NCBI RefSeq assembly: GCF_027923225.1
Contig: NZ_BSDI01000049.1
Location: 27,243 to 91,242 of the forward strand
Direction of reading: 5' to 3'
Length of the DNA: 64,000 nucleotides
DNA from: Phytohabitans aurantiacus
GTDB taxonomy: Bacteria; Actinomycetota; Actinomycetes; Mycobacteriales; Micromonosporaceae
Below the pieces are notes generated by a model. The model saw nothing but the letters and a program-made list of their open reading frames with translations. It was not told where the DNA came from and did no database searches. The translations under genes were made by a program, and so were the position numbers. Positions 32,995 through 41,263 of the stretch are shown here, piece after piece (positions within the stretch are counted from its first letter, which is position 1; the number at the start of each line of letters is the position of its first letter).

Positions 32995-35498
32995 CCACCT
33001 GGTTGACGCGCGACGAGGCGCGCGAGCGGGCCGCGCTGCTGCGGGTGACCGGGTACGACGTTTCGCTGACCGTCGACGGTGACGGCGATACGTTCGCGTC
33101 CCGCACCACGGTCACGTTCGAGTGCGCCACGCCCGGCTCTTCGTCCTTTGTGGACGCCGCCGCCTCGTCCCTGCGCTCGGCCACCCTGAACGGCGTCGCG
33201 CTGGGCGCACCCTCGGGGACGCGGATCGCGCTGCCGGGCCTGGCCGCGAGCAACACGCTCGTCGTCGAGGGCGACTTCCGGTACAGCACGTCGGGCGAGG
33301 GCCTGCAGCGGATCGTCGACCCGGTCGACGGGGCCGTCTACCTGTACTCGATGACGTTCCTCGCCGAGGCGAAGCGGATGTTCGCCTGCTTCGACCAGCC
33401 GGATCTCAAGGCGCCGTTCACATTCCACGTGACCGCGCCCGAAGACTGGGTGGTGGTCTCCAACGGGGCGGTCGCCTCCCGCGAGGGCGTCACCGTCCAC
33501 TTCGCACCGACGAAGCCGATCCCCACCTACGTCACCGCGGTCGCCGCCGGCCCGTACCACCGGGCCACCGACCGGGTCGACGGCCCCGACGGCCCGATCG
33601 AGCTTGGCCTGTACTGCCGGGCCTCGCTCGCCCAGCACCTCGACGCGGACGACATCTTCGCCGTCACCAAGGCCGGCTTCGACTTCTTCCACGAGGCGTT
33701 CGACTACCCGTACCCGTTCGGCAAGTACGACCAGATCTTCGCGCCCGAGTTCTACGCCGGCGGCATGGAGAACGCGGGCGCCGTCATCTACCGCGACGAG
33801 TTCCTGTACCAGTCCCGGGTCACCGACACCGAGCGCCTCGAACGGGCCGAGACGCTGCTGCACGAGCTGTCGCACATGTGGTTCGGCGACCTGGTGACCA
33901 CCCGCTGGTGGGACGACACCTGGCTCAACGAGGCGTTCGCGACGTTCGCCGCGCACCTGTCGCTGGCCGAGGCGACCCGGTTCACCGAGTCGTGGACCGT
34001 GTTCGCCCAGCAGACCAAGGCGTTCGCGTACGAGCAGGACCAGCTGCCCACCACCCACCCCGTCTCGGCGGACGTGCCGGACCAGCAGGCCGCCCTGGTC
34101 AACTTCGACGACATCACGTACGCCAAGGGCGCCTCGGCGCTCAAGCAGCTCGTCGCGTACGTGGGCCGGGACGCGTTCCTGCGGGCGCTGCGGGAGTACT
34201 TCCGCGAGCACGAGTACGGCAACACGTCGCTGGCGGACCTGCTGGCGGCGCTCGAACACACCAGTGGGCGGGACCTGAAGGCGTGGTCAGCGCAGTGGCT
34301 CACCACGTCGCAGGTCAACACGCTCCGGCCGGAGTACACACTGGACTCGTCGGGGAGCTTCGCGTCGTTCGCGATCCGGCAGAGCGCCCCGGCCGAGCAC
34401 CCGACGCTGCGGCCGCACCGGCTCGCGATCGGCCTCTACAGCGGCACCGGCCGGCTCGACCGGGTGCACCGCGTCGAGGTCGACGTCACCGGGGAGCGCA
34501 CCGAGGTGCCCGCCCTGATCGGCGTCGCCCGCCCCGACCTGGTACTGGTCAACGACGACGACCTGACGTACGCGAAGGTCCGCTTCGACCCGGCTTCCCT
34601 GAGCACCGTCACCGGCCGCATCCCCGAGCTGGCCGACTCCCTGCCCCGGGCGCTGTGCTGGGCCGCCCTGTGGGACATGACCCGCGACGGCGAGCTGCCC
34701 GCCCGCGAGTACACGGATCTGGTACTGGCCGGCATCGACGCCGAGACCGGGTTCGCCGTCTTCCACGCCCTGTTGTCCAACGTGGACGTCGCGCTGCGGC
34801 GGTACGCGGCGGACCCCGGGGCCGGCTGGGCGGCTCTCGCGGCCAAGGCGCTGGCCGCGCTGGAGGCGGCCGAGCCCGGTGGCGACCGGCAGCTCGCCTG
34901 GCTGGGCGCGTTCGCGGGGTCCGCGGGCGGCACCGCACACGCCGGCACCCTCCGCGCCCTCTACGACGGCGACATCAAGGTCGAAGGGCTGGCGCTCGAC
35001 CTGGACGCGCGCTGGAAGCTCCTGCACGGCCTGGTGCCGTACGGCCTGGCCGGCGACGCCGACATCGAAGCCGAGCTGGCGCGCGACCGCAACTCCACCG
35101 CCGCCCTGCACGCCGCCACGGCGCGGGCACTGCGTCCCGACGCCGGCGCCAAGGAACGCACGTGGGAGCTGCTGACCGGCGGCAGCCCGCTGACCGGCCA
35201 GACGTTCTCGGCGTACGCGACCGGCTTCTGGCACCACGCGCAGGCCGAGTCGCTCGCGGCGTACCTGCCCCGCTACTTCGAGGCTCTCGAAGGCGTCTGG
35301 CGGCGGCACGATGCCGGGCTGATCGCCAAGGAGCTGACCGGGCACCTCTTCCCCGCCATCGCGGCACCGTCCACGCTGGACGCCGCCGACGCGTGGCTCG
35401 TCCTCGACGGCATCCCGCCCGTGCAGCGCCGGCTGGTGCTGGAGAAGCGCGACGAGACCGCCCGCGCCATCCGCAACCGCGCCCGGGACGCGTCATGA
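32991..35498 (+). CDS. pepN: aminopeptidase N (M1 family)
   Basis: An 835-residue gluzincin. The exopeptidase motif GGMENAG is at about residue 257 and the zinc site HELSH followed by NEAFA at about residues 291 and 312. The N-terminal beta-saddle and the C-terminal helical superhelix complete the family's usual length for actinomycete PepN. It removes N-terminal residues from peptides in the cytoplasm. ATG overlaps the stop of the oxidase gene and its own stop overlaps the next start, so the three proteins are made together. Confidence 0.95.
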   Translation: MTTWLTRDEARERAALLRVTGYDVSLTVDGDGDTFASRTTVTFECATPGSSSFVDAAASSLRSATLNGVALGAPSGTRIALPGLAASNTLVVEGDFRYSTSGEGLQRIVDPVDGAVYLYSMTFLAEAKRMFACFDQPDLKAPFTFHVTAPEDWVVVSNGAVASREGVTVHFAPTKPIPTYVTAVAAGPYHRATDRVDGPDGPIELGLYCRASLAQHLDADDIFAVTKAGFDFFHEAFDYPYPFGKYDQIFAPEFYAGGMENAGAVIYRDEFLYQSRVTDTERLERAETLLHELSHMWFGDLVTTRWWDDTWLNEAFATFAAHLSLAEATRFTESWTVFAQQTKAFAYEQDQLPTTHPVSADVPDQQAALVNFDDITYAKGASALKQLVAYVGRDAFLRALREYFREHEYGNTSLADLLAALEHTSGRDLKAWSAQWLTTSQVNTLRPEYTLDSSGSFASFAIRQSAPAEHPTLRPHRLAIGLYSGTGRLDRVHRVEVDVTGERTEVPALIGVARPDLVLVNDDDLTYAKVRFDPASLSTVTGRIPELADSLPRALCWAALWDMTRDGELPAREYTDLVLAGIDAETGFAVFHALLSNVDVALRRYAADPGAGWAALAAKALAALEAAEPGGDRQLAWLGAFAGSAGGTAHAGTLRALYDGDIKVEGLALDLDARWKLLHGLVPYGLAGDADIEAELARDRNSTAALHAATARALRPDAGAKERTWELLTGGSPLTGQTFSAYATGFWHHAQAESLAAYLPRYFEALEGVWRRHDAGLIAKELTGHLFPAIAAPSTLDAADAWLVLDGIPPVQRRLVLEKRDETARAIRNRARDAS

Positions 35499-36370
35499 CC
35501 ATTCCGTTTCGCGGCCACGAGACGTGGTACCAGGTCACCGGCGACCTCCAGGCGGACCGTGCCCCGCTGGTCGTGCTGCACGGCGGGCCCGGCGCCGGCC
35601 ACGACTACTGCCTGCCGATGCGCTCGCTCGCGGAGGACGGCCGCGCGGTCGTGCTGTACGACCAGCTCGGCTGCGGCAACAGCACCCACCTGCCGGACGC
35701 CGACCCAGGCTTCTGGACGGTGGAGCTGTGGGTCGAGGAGCTGGCCAACCTGGTGGCCGCGCTGGGCATCGAGCGCCGATTCCACCTGCTCGGCCAGTCC
35801 TGGGGCGGGATGCTCGCGGCCGAGTACGCCGTGGCCCACCCGGACGGGCTGCTCTCACTGTCCATCTGCGACAGTCCAGCGTCGAACGAGCTGTGGCGGT
35901 CGGCGGCGGCGCGCCTGCGCGGCGAACTACCGCCGGACGTCCAGGAAACGCTGGCGCGGCACGAGGCGGCCGGCACACTGGACTCCGAGGAGTATCTGGC
36001 GGCGGTGCGCGTCTACGAGCAACGGCACGTGTGCCGCCTCGACCCGATGCCGCCCGAGCTGGCCGCCACGTACGCCCAGATGGCCGCCGACCCGACCGTC
36101 TACCACACCACGAACGGCCCGCACGAGTTCTCCGCGACAGGCACTTTCCGCGACTGGACGATCGTCGACCGGCTCCCCGCCATCACCGCGCCGACCCTGG
36201 TGATCGCCGGCGCCTACGACGAGGCCGCCCCGGAGGTGTGGACGCCTTTCGTGGAACGCATTCCGGGCGCCCGCTCCCACGTCTTCCCCCACTCCAGCCA
36301 CCTCCCCCACCTGGAGGAGCCCGAGGCGTTCCAGGCCGTGGTAGGGGCATTCCTCCGCACCCACGACTAG
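35495..36370 (+). CDS. proline iminopeptidase-family alpha/beta hydrolase (S33)
   Basis: A 291-residue peptidase with the S33 signatures VVLHGGPGAGHDYC (oxyanion), YDQLGCGNST, nucleophile GQSWGGMLAAEYA (Ser near residue 108), acid in AGAYDEAAPE and His in HSSHLPHLEEP. The family removes N-terminal proline or acts as an amino-acid amidase. Coupled to pepN by an ATGA overlap, so the pair can digest proline-containing peptides that stop PepN, and the upstream oxidase may then use the released (imino) acids. Confidence 0.9.
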   Translation: MTIPFRGHETWYQVTGDLQADRAPLVVLHGGPGAGHDYCLPMRSLAEDGRAVVLYDQLGCGNSTHLPDADPGFWTVELWVEELANLVAALGIERRFHLLGQSWGGMLAAEYAVAHPDGLLSLSICDSPASNELWRSAAARLRGELPPDVQETLARHEAAGTLDSEEYLAAVRVYEQRHVCRLDPMPPELAATYAQMAADPTVYHTTNGPHEFSATGTFRDWTIVDRLPAITAPTLVIAGAYDEAAPEVWTPFVERIPGARSHVFPHSSHLPHLEEPEAFQAVVGAFLRTHD

Positions 36371-36375
36371 CGCGC

Positions 36376-36975
36376 TCAGACCTGGACGACGACGTGCTCG
36401 GCGACCTCGACGAGCTTGGCGTGCGGCACGACCGTCGGGCCGCTGAAGATGACCAGCCGGAGCTCGTCCTCGTACGTCACCGCGACCGCGACCACCCGGA
36501 TGCCCTCGCTGGTGGCGTATCCGACGCCGCCCGCGCCCAGGCCGTCGACCGGGGTCGTCTTCGCGCCGCTCGCCTTGCCGATCGCCTCGATCGCGGCGGC
36601 CGCGTCGGCGGCGCGGTCGGGCCGGGTGGAGACGATCAGGCTGAACGGCTCCTGCTGGCCCTTGCGATACGTGCAGCCATGCCGGATCCGACCCTCTTCG
36701 AGGCGCTCCACCGGATCTTCCTTGGCTGTCAGCTTCGACGCGGCCGTTCCGCCGAGCACGTCGACCACCACGTCGGCGGGCAGCAGGGCGCAGGCCGAGT
36801 CGATCGTCTTAAGTCGCGCGGGCGCGCTCGTCGCCGGCGCGGTCGGTGTTGGCGATGTGCCGGGTGCTGCCGACGATACCCACTCGGCCTGCGCGCCTGG
36901 CCTCTCGACACCACAGGCTGTCAGTGACAGCGCCATCACGCACGCCGCCGCGACCTTCCACGTCCGCCTGGACAT
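36376..36975 (-). CDS. DUF3558-like lipoprotein
   Basis: A 199-residue lipoprotein with a signal peptide ending in the lipobox LTAC (Cys near residue 21), a Ser/Thr/Pro/Ala-rich linker, and a globular domain with the pattern IDSACALLPADVV and a single HGCTYR cysteine, typical of DUF3558 proteins in actinomycetes. It would sit on the outer face of the membrane. Function is unknown. It is monocistronic and diverges from the alpha-galactosidase gene. Confidence 0.75.
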   Translation of the reverse strand: MSRRTWKVAAACVMALSLTACGVERPGAQAEWVSSAAPGTSPTPTAPATSAPARLKTIDSACALLPADVVVDVLGGTAASKLTAKEDPVERLEEGRIRHGCTYRKGQQEPFSLIVSTRPDRAADAAAAIEAIGKASGAKTTPVDGLGAGGVGYATSEGIRVVAVAVTYEDELRLVIFSGPTVVPHAKLVEVAEHVVVQV

Positions 36976-37036
36976 TATCGACCTCCCCAGTCGGTCGAAC
37001 ACCCTACCGGCTCGCGCCTGCCGCCCAGCCGGCACC

Positions 37037-37089
37037 TTGACCAATAGATCGAGGAACGTCAAACTCACTTCATGAGGTGGAACGTTCAA
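37037..37089 (+). promoter_or_regulatory. candidate leaderless promoter with LacI-type sites for the alpha-galactosidase
   Basis: TTGACC (37037-37042), a 17-bp spacer and CAAACT (37060-37065) place transcription start at the ATG itself (37072), and no Shine-Dalgarno is present. AGGAACGTCAAA (37052-37063) in the spacer and TGGAACGTTCAA (37078-37089) just after the start share nine of twelve bases; the latter is close to the TGGAACGTTCCA dyad form of LacI-family operators. A LacI gene lies just downstream of the target gene. Confidence 0.4.
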
Positions 37090-38748
37090 CACGTCAACCG
37101 GCGCCCCAGGCGCGGACTCATCCGATACGCCGCGGGCGCGCTCATCGCTGTGCTCACGCTCGCCGCCGGCGCGGCCGTCGTGACGGGGACGGCCCAGCCG
37201 GCGCTCGCGCTCAACAACGGGGTGGCACGAACACCGCCGATGGGCTGGAACTCGTGGAACACCTTCGGCTGCAACATCAACGAGGCCCTCATCCGGCAGA
37301 TGGCCGACGCGATCGTGAGCACCGGGATGCGCGATCGCGGCTACCAGTACGTGGTGGTCGACGACTGCTGGTTCAATCCAAACCGGGACTCGGCGGGAAA
37401 CCTGCAGGGTGATCCCACCCGATTCCCCTCGGGGATGAAGGCGCTGGGTGACTACCTGCACGGCAAGGGGCTGAAGTTCGGCATCTACCAGGTGCCGGTC
37501 GACAAGACGTGCGCGCAGTACTTCAACAGCTACCCCGGCGCCACGGGCAGCCAGGGGCACGAGGCGCAGGACGCCCGGCAGTTCGCCGCCTGGGGTGTCG
37601 ACTACCTGAAGTACGACTGGTGCTCCCCCAACGGCACCATCAACGACCAGGTCGCCACCTTCGCCAAGATGCGCGACGCCCTCGCAGCCACCGGCAGGCC
37701 GATCGTCTACAGCATCAACCCCAACAGCATCCACGAGAAGACCGGCCCGCTGCGCAACTGGAGCGACGTCGCCAACATGTGGCGCACCACAGAGGACATT
37801 ACCAACGCGTGGAACACGGGGCAGACCAACGGGTATCCGATGGGCATCCAGAACATCGTGAACGTCAACGTGCCGCTTGCCTCGTATGCCGCGCCCGGCG
37901 GCTTCAACGACCCGGACATGATGGAGGTCGGCCGCAGTGGCCTGACCGATACCGAGCAGCGGTCCCACTTCGCGCTGTGGGCCGTCATGGCGTCACCGCT
38001 GATCGCGGGCAACGACATCCGCGGCTCCAGCGCGGCGACGCTGGCCATCCTCAACAACGCCGACATGATCGCGGTCAACCAGGACACCCTCGGCCTGCAG
38101 GCCGTCCAGGTCTCCAACGACGGCACCCGCCGGGTACTGGCCAAGCGACTGTCCAACGGCGACGTGGCGGTGGCGCTGTTCAACCAGGGCGGCTCGACCA
38201 CGACGGTCTCCACGACCGCGGCGGCGATCGGCAAGACCGGATCGTCGTTCACCCTGCGCGACCTGTGGACGGGCGGCACGTCCAGCTCCACCGGCACGAT
38301 CTCGGCCAGCGTGCCGGCACACGGCACCGCTGTGTACCGGGTCAGCGGCGGCGGCACGTCGAACCCGCCCACCACCTTCCGGTTGCGCGGTGAGTCGTCC
38401 GGCCGGTGCCTCGACGTCAACCTGGGCTCGTCCGCCAACGGCACCCAGATGCTGATTTGGGACTGCCACACCGGAGCCAACCAGCAGTTCACCCAGAACG
38501 GGCAGGCGCTGCAGGTGCTCGGCAAGTGCCTGGAGGTACCGGCCAACGCCGCCGGCGGCACCCGGGCACAGATCTGGGACTGCAACGGCGGCGCCAACCA
38601 GCGGTGGACGTTCAACGGCAACGGCACCGTCAGCAACGCGCAGACCGGGCTGTGCCTGGACGTCAACAACTCCGGCACCGCGAACGGCACCGGTGTGATC
38701 GTGTGGAGCTGCCACACGGGCGCCAACCAGCGCTGGGCCCGCGCGTAG
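37072..38748 (+). CDS. secreted GH27 alpha-galactosidase with C-terminal ricin-type CBM13
   Basis: A 558-residue exported enzyme. The N-terminal signal is long (basic to residue 18, hydrophobic to about residue 46, cleavage near ALALN). The GH27 barrel follows with TPPMGWNSWNTFGCN, nucleophile Asp182 in YLKYDWC and acid/base Asp282 in NDPDMMEVG, then a beta-sandwich. Residues about 428-558 form a ricin B beta-trefoil with three repeats, each ending in Q-x-F/W (GANQQF, GANQRW twice). It releases terminal alpha-galactose from plant oligosaccharides or galactomannan. The adjacent convergent LacI protein is the likely regulator. Confidence 0.93.
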   Translation: MRWNVQHVNRRPRRGLIRYAAGALIAVLTLAAGAAVVTGTAQPALALNNGVARTPPMGWNSWNTFGCNINEALIRQMADAIVSTGMRDRGYQYVVVDDCWFNPNRDSAGNLQGDPTRFPSGMKALGDYLHGKGLKFGIYQVPVDKTCAQYFNSYPGATGSQGHEAQDARQFAAWGVDYLKYDWCSPNGTINDQVATFAKMRDALAATGRPIVYSINPNSIHEKTGPLRNWSDVANMWRTTEDITNAWNTGQTNGYPMGIQNIVNVNVPLASYAAPGGFNDPDMMEVGRSGLTDTEQRSHFALWAVMASPLIAGNDIRGSSAATLAILNNADMIAVNQDTLGLQAVQVSNDGTRRVLAKRLSNGDVAVALFNQGGSTTTVSTTAAAIGKTGSSFTLRDLWTGGTSSSTGTISASVPAHGTAVYRVSGGGTSNPPTTFRLRGESSGRCLDVNLGSSANGTQMLIWDCHTGANQQFTQNGQALQVLGKCLEVPANAAGGTRAQIWDCNGGANQRWTFNGNGTVSNAQTGLCLDVNNSGTANGTGVIVWSCHTGANQRWARA

Positions 38749-38758
38749 TAACCGGGGA

Positions 38759-38792
38759 GTCGGCGGCAGCGACCTCAGGCGCTGCCGCCGAC
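38759..38792. terminator. bidirectional terminator between alpha-galactosidase and lacI
   Basis: A perfect 13-bp stem (GTCGGCGGCAGCG with CGCTGCCGCCGAC) with an 8-nt loop. The stop codon of the convergent LacI gene is in the loop, so one arm codes for the end of that regulator. The symmetric stem can stop transcription from both sides. Confidence 0.65.
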
Positions 38793-39749
38793 CGTCAACT
38801 CGGTCGGCACCAGCACACCGGGTCGGCCGGTCGGGCCCGACGACACCTCCTCCAGGCACCGGGTGACCAGCTCCCCCGCGACGCGCTCCACCGGGATGCG
38901 CACGCTGGTCAGCGCCGGCTCGACGATCAGACCGACCGCGCCGCCGTCGAAACCGGTGACCGCGATGTCGCGGCCCACCCGCAGGCCGGCGGCCTGGCAC
39001 GAGCTGACCACCACGGCGCCCACCGCGTCGCTGCTGGTGACGATCGCCGTTGGCGGGCGCCGGCGGTGCAGCAGCCTGGTCACCCAACGCCGGATCGCCC
39101 GGTCGTCACCGTGAAACACCCTGTCGTCGGCGAGGCTGACGCCCAGCCGTTCCAACCCCAGCCGCAGGCCCGCCAGCCGGTCCCGCTTCCAGTACTCGCC
39201 GCCCTCGGCACCGACGTACGCGTAGTCGCGGTGCCCGGCGGCCGCCAGGTGCTCGACGAGCGGCAGCATCCCGCTCGCGTTGTCCACATCGACCCACTGT
39301 TGCGGCAGGTCGGGCGCCGTCCGGCCGAAACAAGCGAACGGAACGCCTTCGGCGGCGAGCAGCCGCACCCGGGGATCGTCCACACGGGACTCGTCGACGA
39401 TGAACGCGTCGACGCTCCGCCTGGCGATCAGGTCGCGGAACGCCGGAAGCGGGTCGGCGCCGTGGTGCGTGAACACCAGGATGTGGTGGTCTTCCCGGGC
39501 CGCCGCCTTGACCAGTGCCTGCAGGAAACTCAGCGTGAACCCGCGCGCGGCCTCCAACTGCTCGCCGGCCATGTGGTACGCGAACTGGTGGGTGCGCCTC
39601 GATCGCATGGTCTGCGCCGCGCGGCTCGGCTTGTAGGCGAGCTCCTCCATGGCGGCCACCACCCGAGCCTCGGTGTCGCGGCTGAACGCCGCCCGGCCGT
39701 TCAGGACGTTGGAGACCGTCTGCCGCGACACACCGGCCAGCCGAGCCAC
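38775..39749 (-). CDS. LacI-family transcriptional regulator, start codon unclear
   Basis: At least 324 residues: HTH VARLAGVSRQTVSNVLNG, hinge YKPSRAAQTMRS, and a periplasmic-binding-protein-like sensor domain ending LTSVRIPVERVAGELV. The first standard start is the GTG at 39749, inside the first HTH helix. In-frame codons upstream, back to about 39788, still read like the normal N-terminus (SSRPSIID directly before the GTG), yet no ATG, GTG, TTG or CTG occurs before the TGA at 39843-39845. A rare start such as ATC or a sequence error is possible. It probably controls the neighbouring alpha-galactosidase. Confidence 0.85.
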   Translation of the reverse strand: MARLAGVSRQTVSNVLNGRAAFSRDTEARVVAAMEELAYKPSRAAQTMRSRRTHQFAYHMAGEQLEAARGFTLSFLQALVKAAAREDHHILVFTHHGADPLPAFRDLIARRSVDAFIVDESRVDDPRVRLLAAEGVPFACFGRTAPDLPQQWVDVDNASGMLPLVEHLAAAGHRDYAYVGAEGGEYWKRDRLAGLRLGLERLGVSLADDRVFHGDDRAIRRWVTRLLHRRRPPTAIVTSSDAVGAVVVSSCQAAGLRVGRDIAVTGFDGGAVGLIVEPALTSVRIPVERVAGELVTRCLEEVSSGPTGRPGVLVPTELTVGGSA

Positions 39750-39873
39750 GTCGATGATGCTCGGGCGGCTGGAACGCCGGCTGCGCGGGACGGAAACCTC
39801 ATGCTCATCGATCTCGCCACGATACCGTGAATCACAGGTGCGTCATCCGCCGCAGACGGCTAGCTTGACCTGC

Positions 39874-40509
39874 GTGACTGCACTCAGCGGCCTGTGGTCG
39901 TTCGTACTCGTCGTGGGCCTGCTCACGCTGACGCCCGGCATGGACACCGCCCTCATCCTGCGCACCGCCGCCGTCGGGGCGCCCCGCCGCGCGTGGGGCG
40001 TCGTGCTCGGCATCCAGAGCGGAACACTCTGCTGGGGCGTGCTCACCTCCGCCGGTGTGACCGCGTTGCTGACGGCCTCGCACCTGGCGTACGAGGTGCT
40101 CCGCTGGGCCGGCGCCTGCTATCTGATCTGGATGGGGCTGAGCATGGTGTGGGCCAGCCGCAAGCGCCCGTCGGTCGACGCGAGCGACGAGCTCGTCGCG
40201 GAGCGCAACGACTTCCTGACCGGGTGGCGTCGCGGGGCACTGACCAACCTGCTGAACCCGAAGGTGGGCGTGTTCTACGTCGCGCTGCTACCCCAGTTCA
40301 TTCCCGCGGGCGCTCCGACGTTCGCCTTCGGCGTGCTCCTCGCGTGCGTACACATCCTGCTCGGCACCGCGTGGTCGGCCGTGCTGGTCGCGCTGGCGCA
40401 CCGGCTGCGAAGGGTGTTGCGGCGCCCGGCCGCCCGCCGGGTGCTGGACCGGGTCACCGGCACCGTCATCGCCGCCTTCGGCATCCGGCTCGCCGCCAGC
40501 AGCCACTGA
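39874..40509 (+). CDS. LysE/RhtB-family amino-acid exporter
   Basis: A 211-residue membrane protein with GTG start and about six helices. It has the LysE-type N-terminal motif TPGMDTALILRTAAVGAPRR, the central GACYLIWMGLSMVW and the GALTNLLNPKVGVFYVALLPQF segment typical of RhtB. It exports amino acids or similar metabolites. It is divergent from the LacI gene and monocistronic. Confidence 0.88.
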   Translation: MTALSGLWSFVLVVGLLTLTPGMDTALILRTAAVGAPRRAWGVVLGIQSGTLCWGVLTSAGVTALLTASHLAYEVLRWAGACYLIWMGLSMVWASRKRPSVDASDELVAERNDFLTGWRRGALTNLLNPKVGVFYVALLPQFIPAGAPTFAFGVLLACVHILLGTAWSAVLVALAHRLRRVLRRPAARRVLDRVTGTVIAAFGIRLAASSH

Positions 40510-40530
40510 CACAGATAGAGATTTTGAGCT

Positions 40531-40590
40531 GCCGCGACGCCCGCCGCGGTCGAGACCGCTGCTCCCGCGGCCTCACCCCACGCGGTTCAC
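40531..40590. repeat. 60-bp dispersed element, copy 1
   Basis: This stretch aligns without gaps to 63871-63930 with about 46 of 60 identical bases, including the run TGCTCCCGCGGCCTCACCC and the end CGCG-TTCAC. It fills the gap between the convergent LysE and carbonic anhydrase genes. The other copy is one arm of a large inverted repeat. Confidence 0.65.
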
Positions 40591-40597
40591 AACCTGA

Positions 40598-41212
40598 TCA
40601 GACCGTCGAGAGCACCTCCACCCGTCCGGTGTCGACGTCGTAGACCGCGCCGGCCACGGCCGACCCGACGGACCCGCGCAGCGTGCGGACCGTGGCGACC
40701 ACGTGCCGGCCGGTGGCGGCCCCGATGCCCTCAATGCCGATCGCGCCGATGTTCCGCGCAATCGTCTCGGTGACGGCGTTGCGGCGCCGGCCCGAGGACT
40801 CCGGCGCCAGCGTCGCGGCGATGGCGGCGCACCGGGTATGCCCGAGCACGAGCACCAGCGCGACCCCGAGCACCTCGACGGCCATCGTCACCGACGCGAC
40901 CGCGACCCCGTCCAGCGCGTGCCCCGCCGTCCGGATCGCGCACACGGCCCCGAAGTCCTGGTCGAACACCGCCTCGACCGGTACCCGCGAATCCATGCAC
41001 CCGACGATCGCCGCGTACGGCCGCGGGCTGGTCGCGGCCGCCACCGCCGCGGCGAGCTGATGGCCGTGCCGGGATGACCCTTCGACGAACCGCTTGTTGC
41101 CCGCGACGAGCTCGGCGAGCGCCCACTCCGGCGAGCGCCGCTGGATTGGCACGGTCGGCGAGGTTGGCGGCCGCGACGGAGGCGGCGCCGTGGGATCCGG
41201 AAAGGGAAACAC
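40598..41212 (-). CDS. beta-class carbonic anhydrase
   Basis: A 204-residue enzyme with GTG start. The zinc ligands are in GCMDSRVPVE (Cys72, with the Asp74-Arg76 dyad) and GHTRCAAI (His125, Cys128). The proline-rich first 25 residues are not conserved in the family; a later start cannot be excluded. It interconverts CO2 and bicarbonate in the cytoplasm. Convergent with the LysE gene. Confidence 0.9.
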   Translation of the reverse strand: MFPFPDPTAPPPSRPPTSPTVPIQRRSPEWALAELVAGNKRFVEGSSRHGHQLAAAVAAATSPRPYAAIVGCMDSRVPVEAVFDQDFGAVCAIRTAGHALDGVAVASVTMAVEVLGVALVLVLGHTRCAAIAATLAPESSGRRRNAVTETIARNIGAIGIEGIGAATGRHVVATVRTLRGSVGSAVAGAVYDVDTGRVEVLSTV

Positions 41213-41263
41213 GCGGGATTCTATGCCAACCGCGCGGGCGGCGCCCTCATGTACGCGCGACGG

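Noticed and set aside
33122..35494. Long plus-strand frame overlapping pepN
   Set aside because: It is the alternate frame of pepN that happens to merge in frame with the iminopeptidase gene; only the part from 35495 is real.
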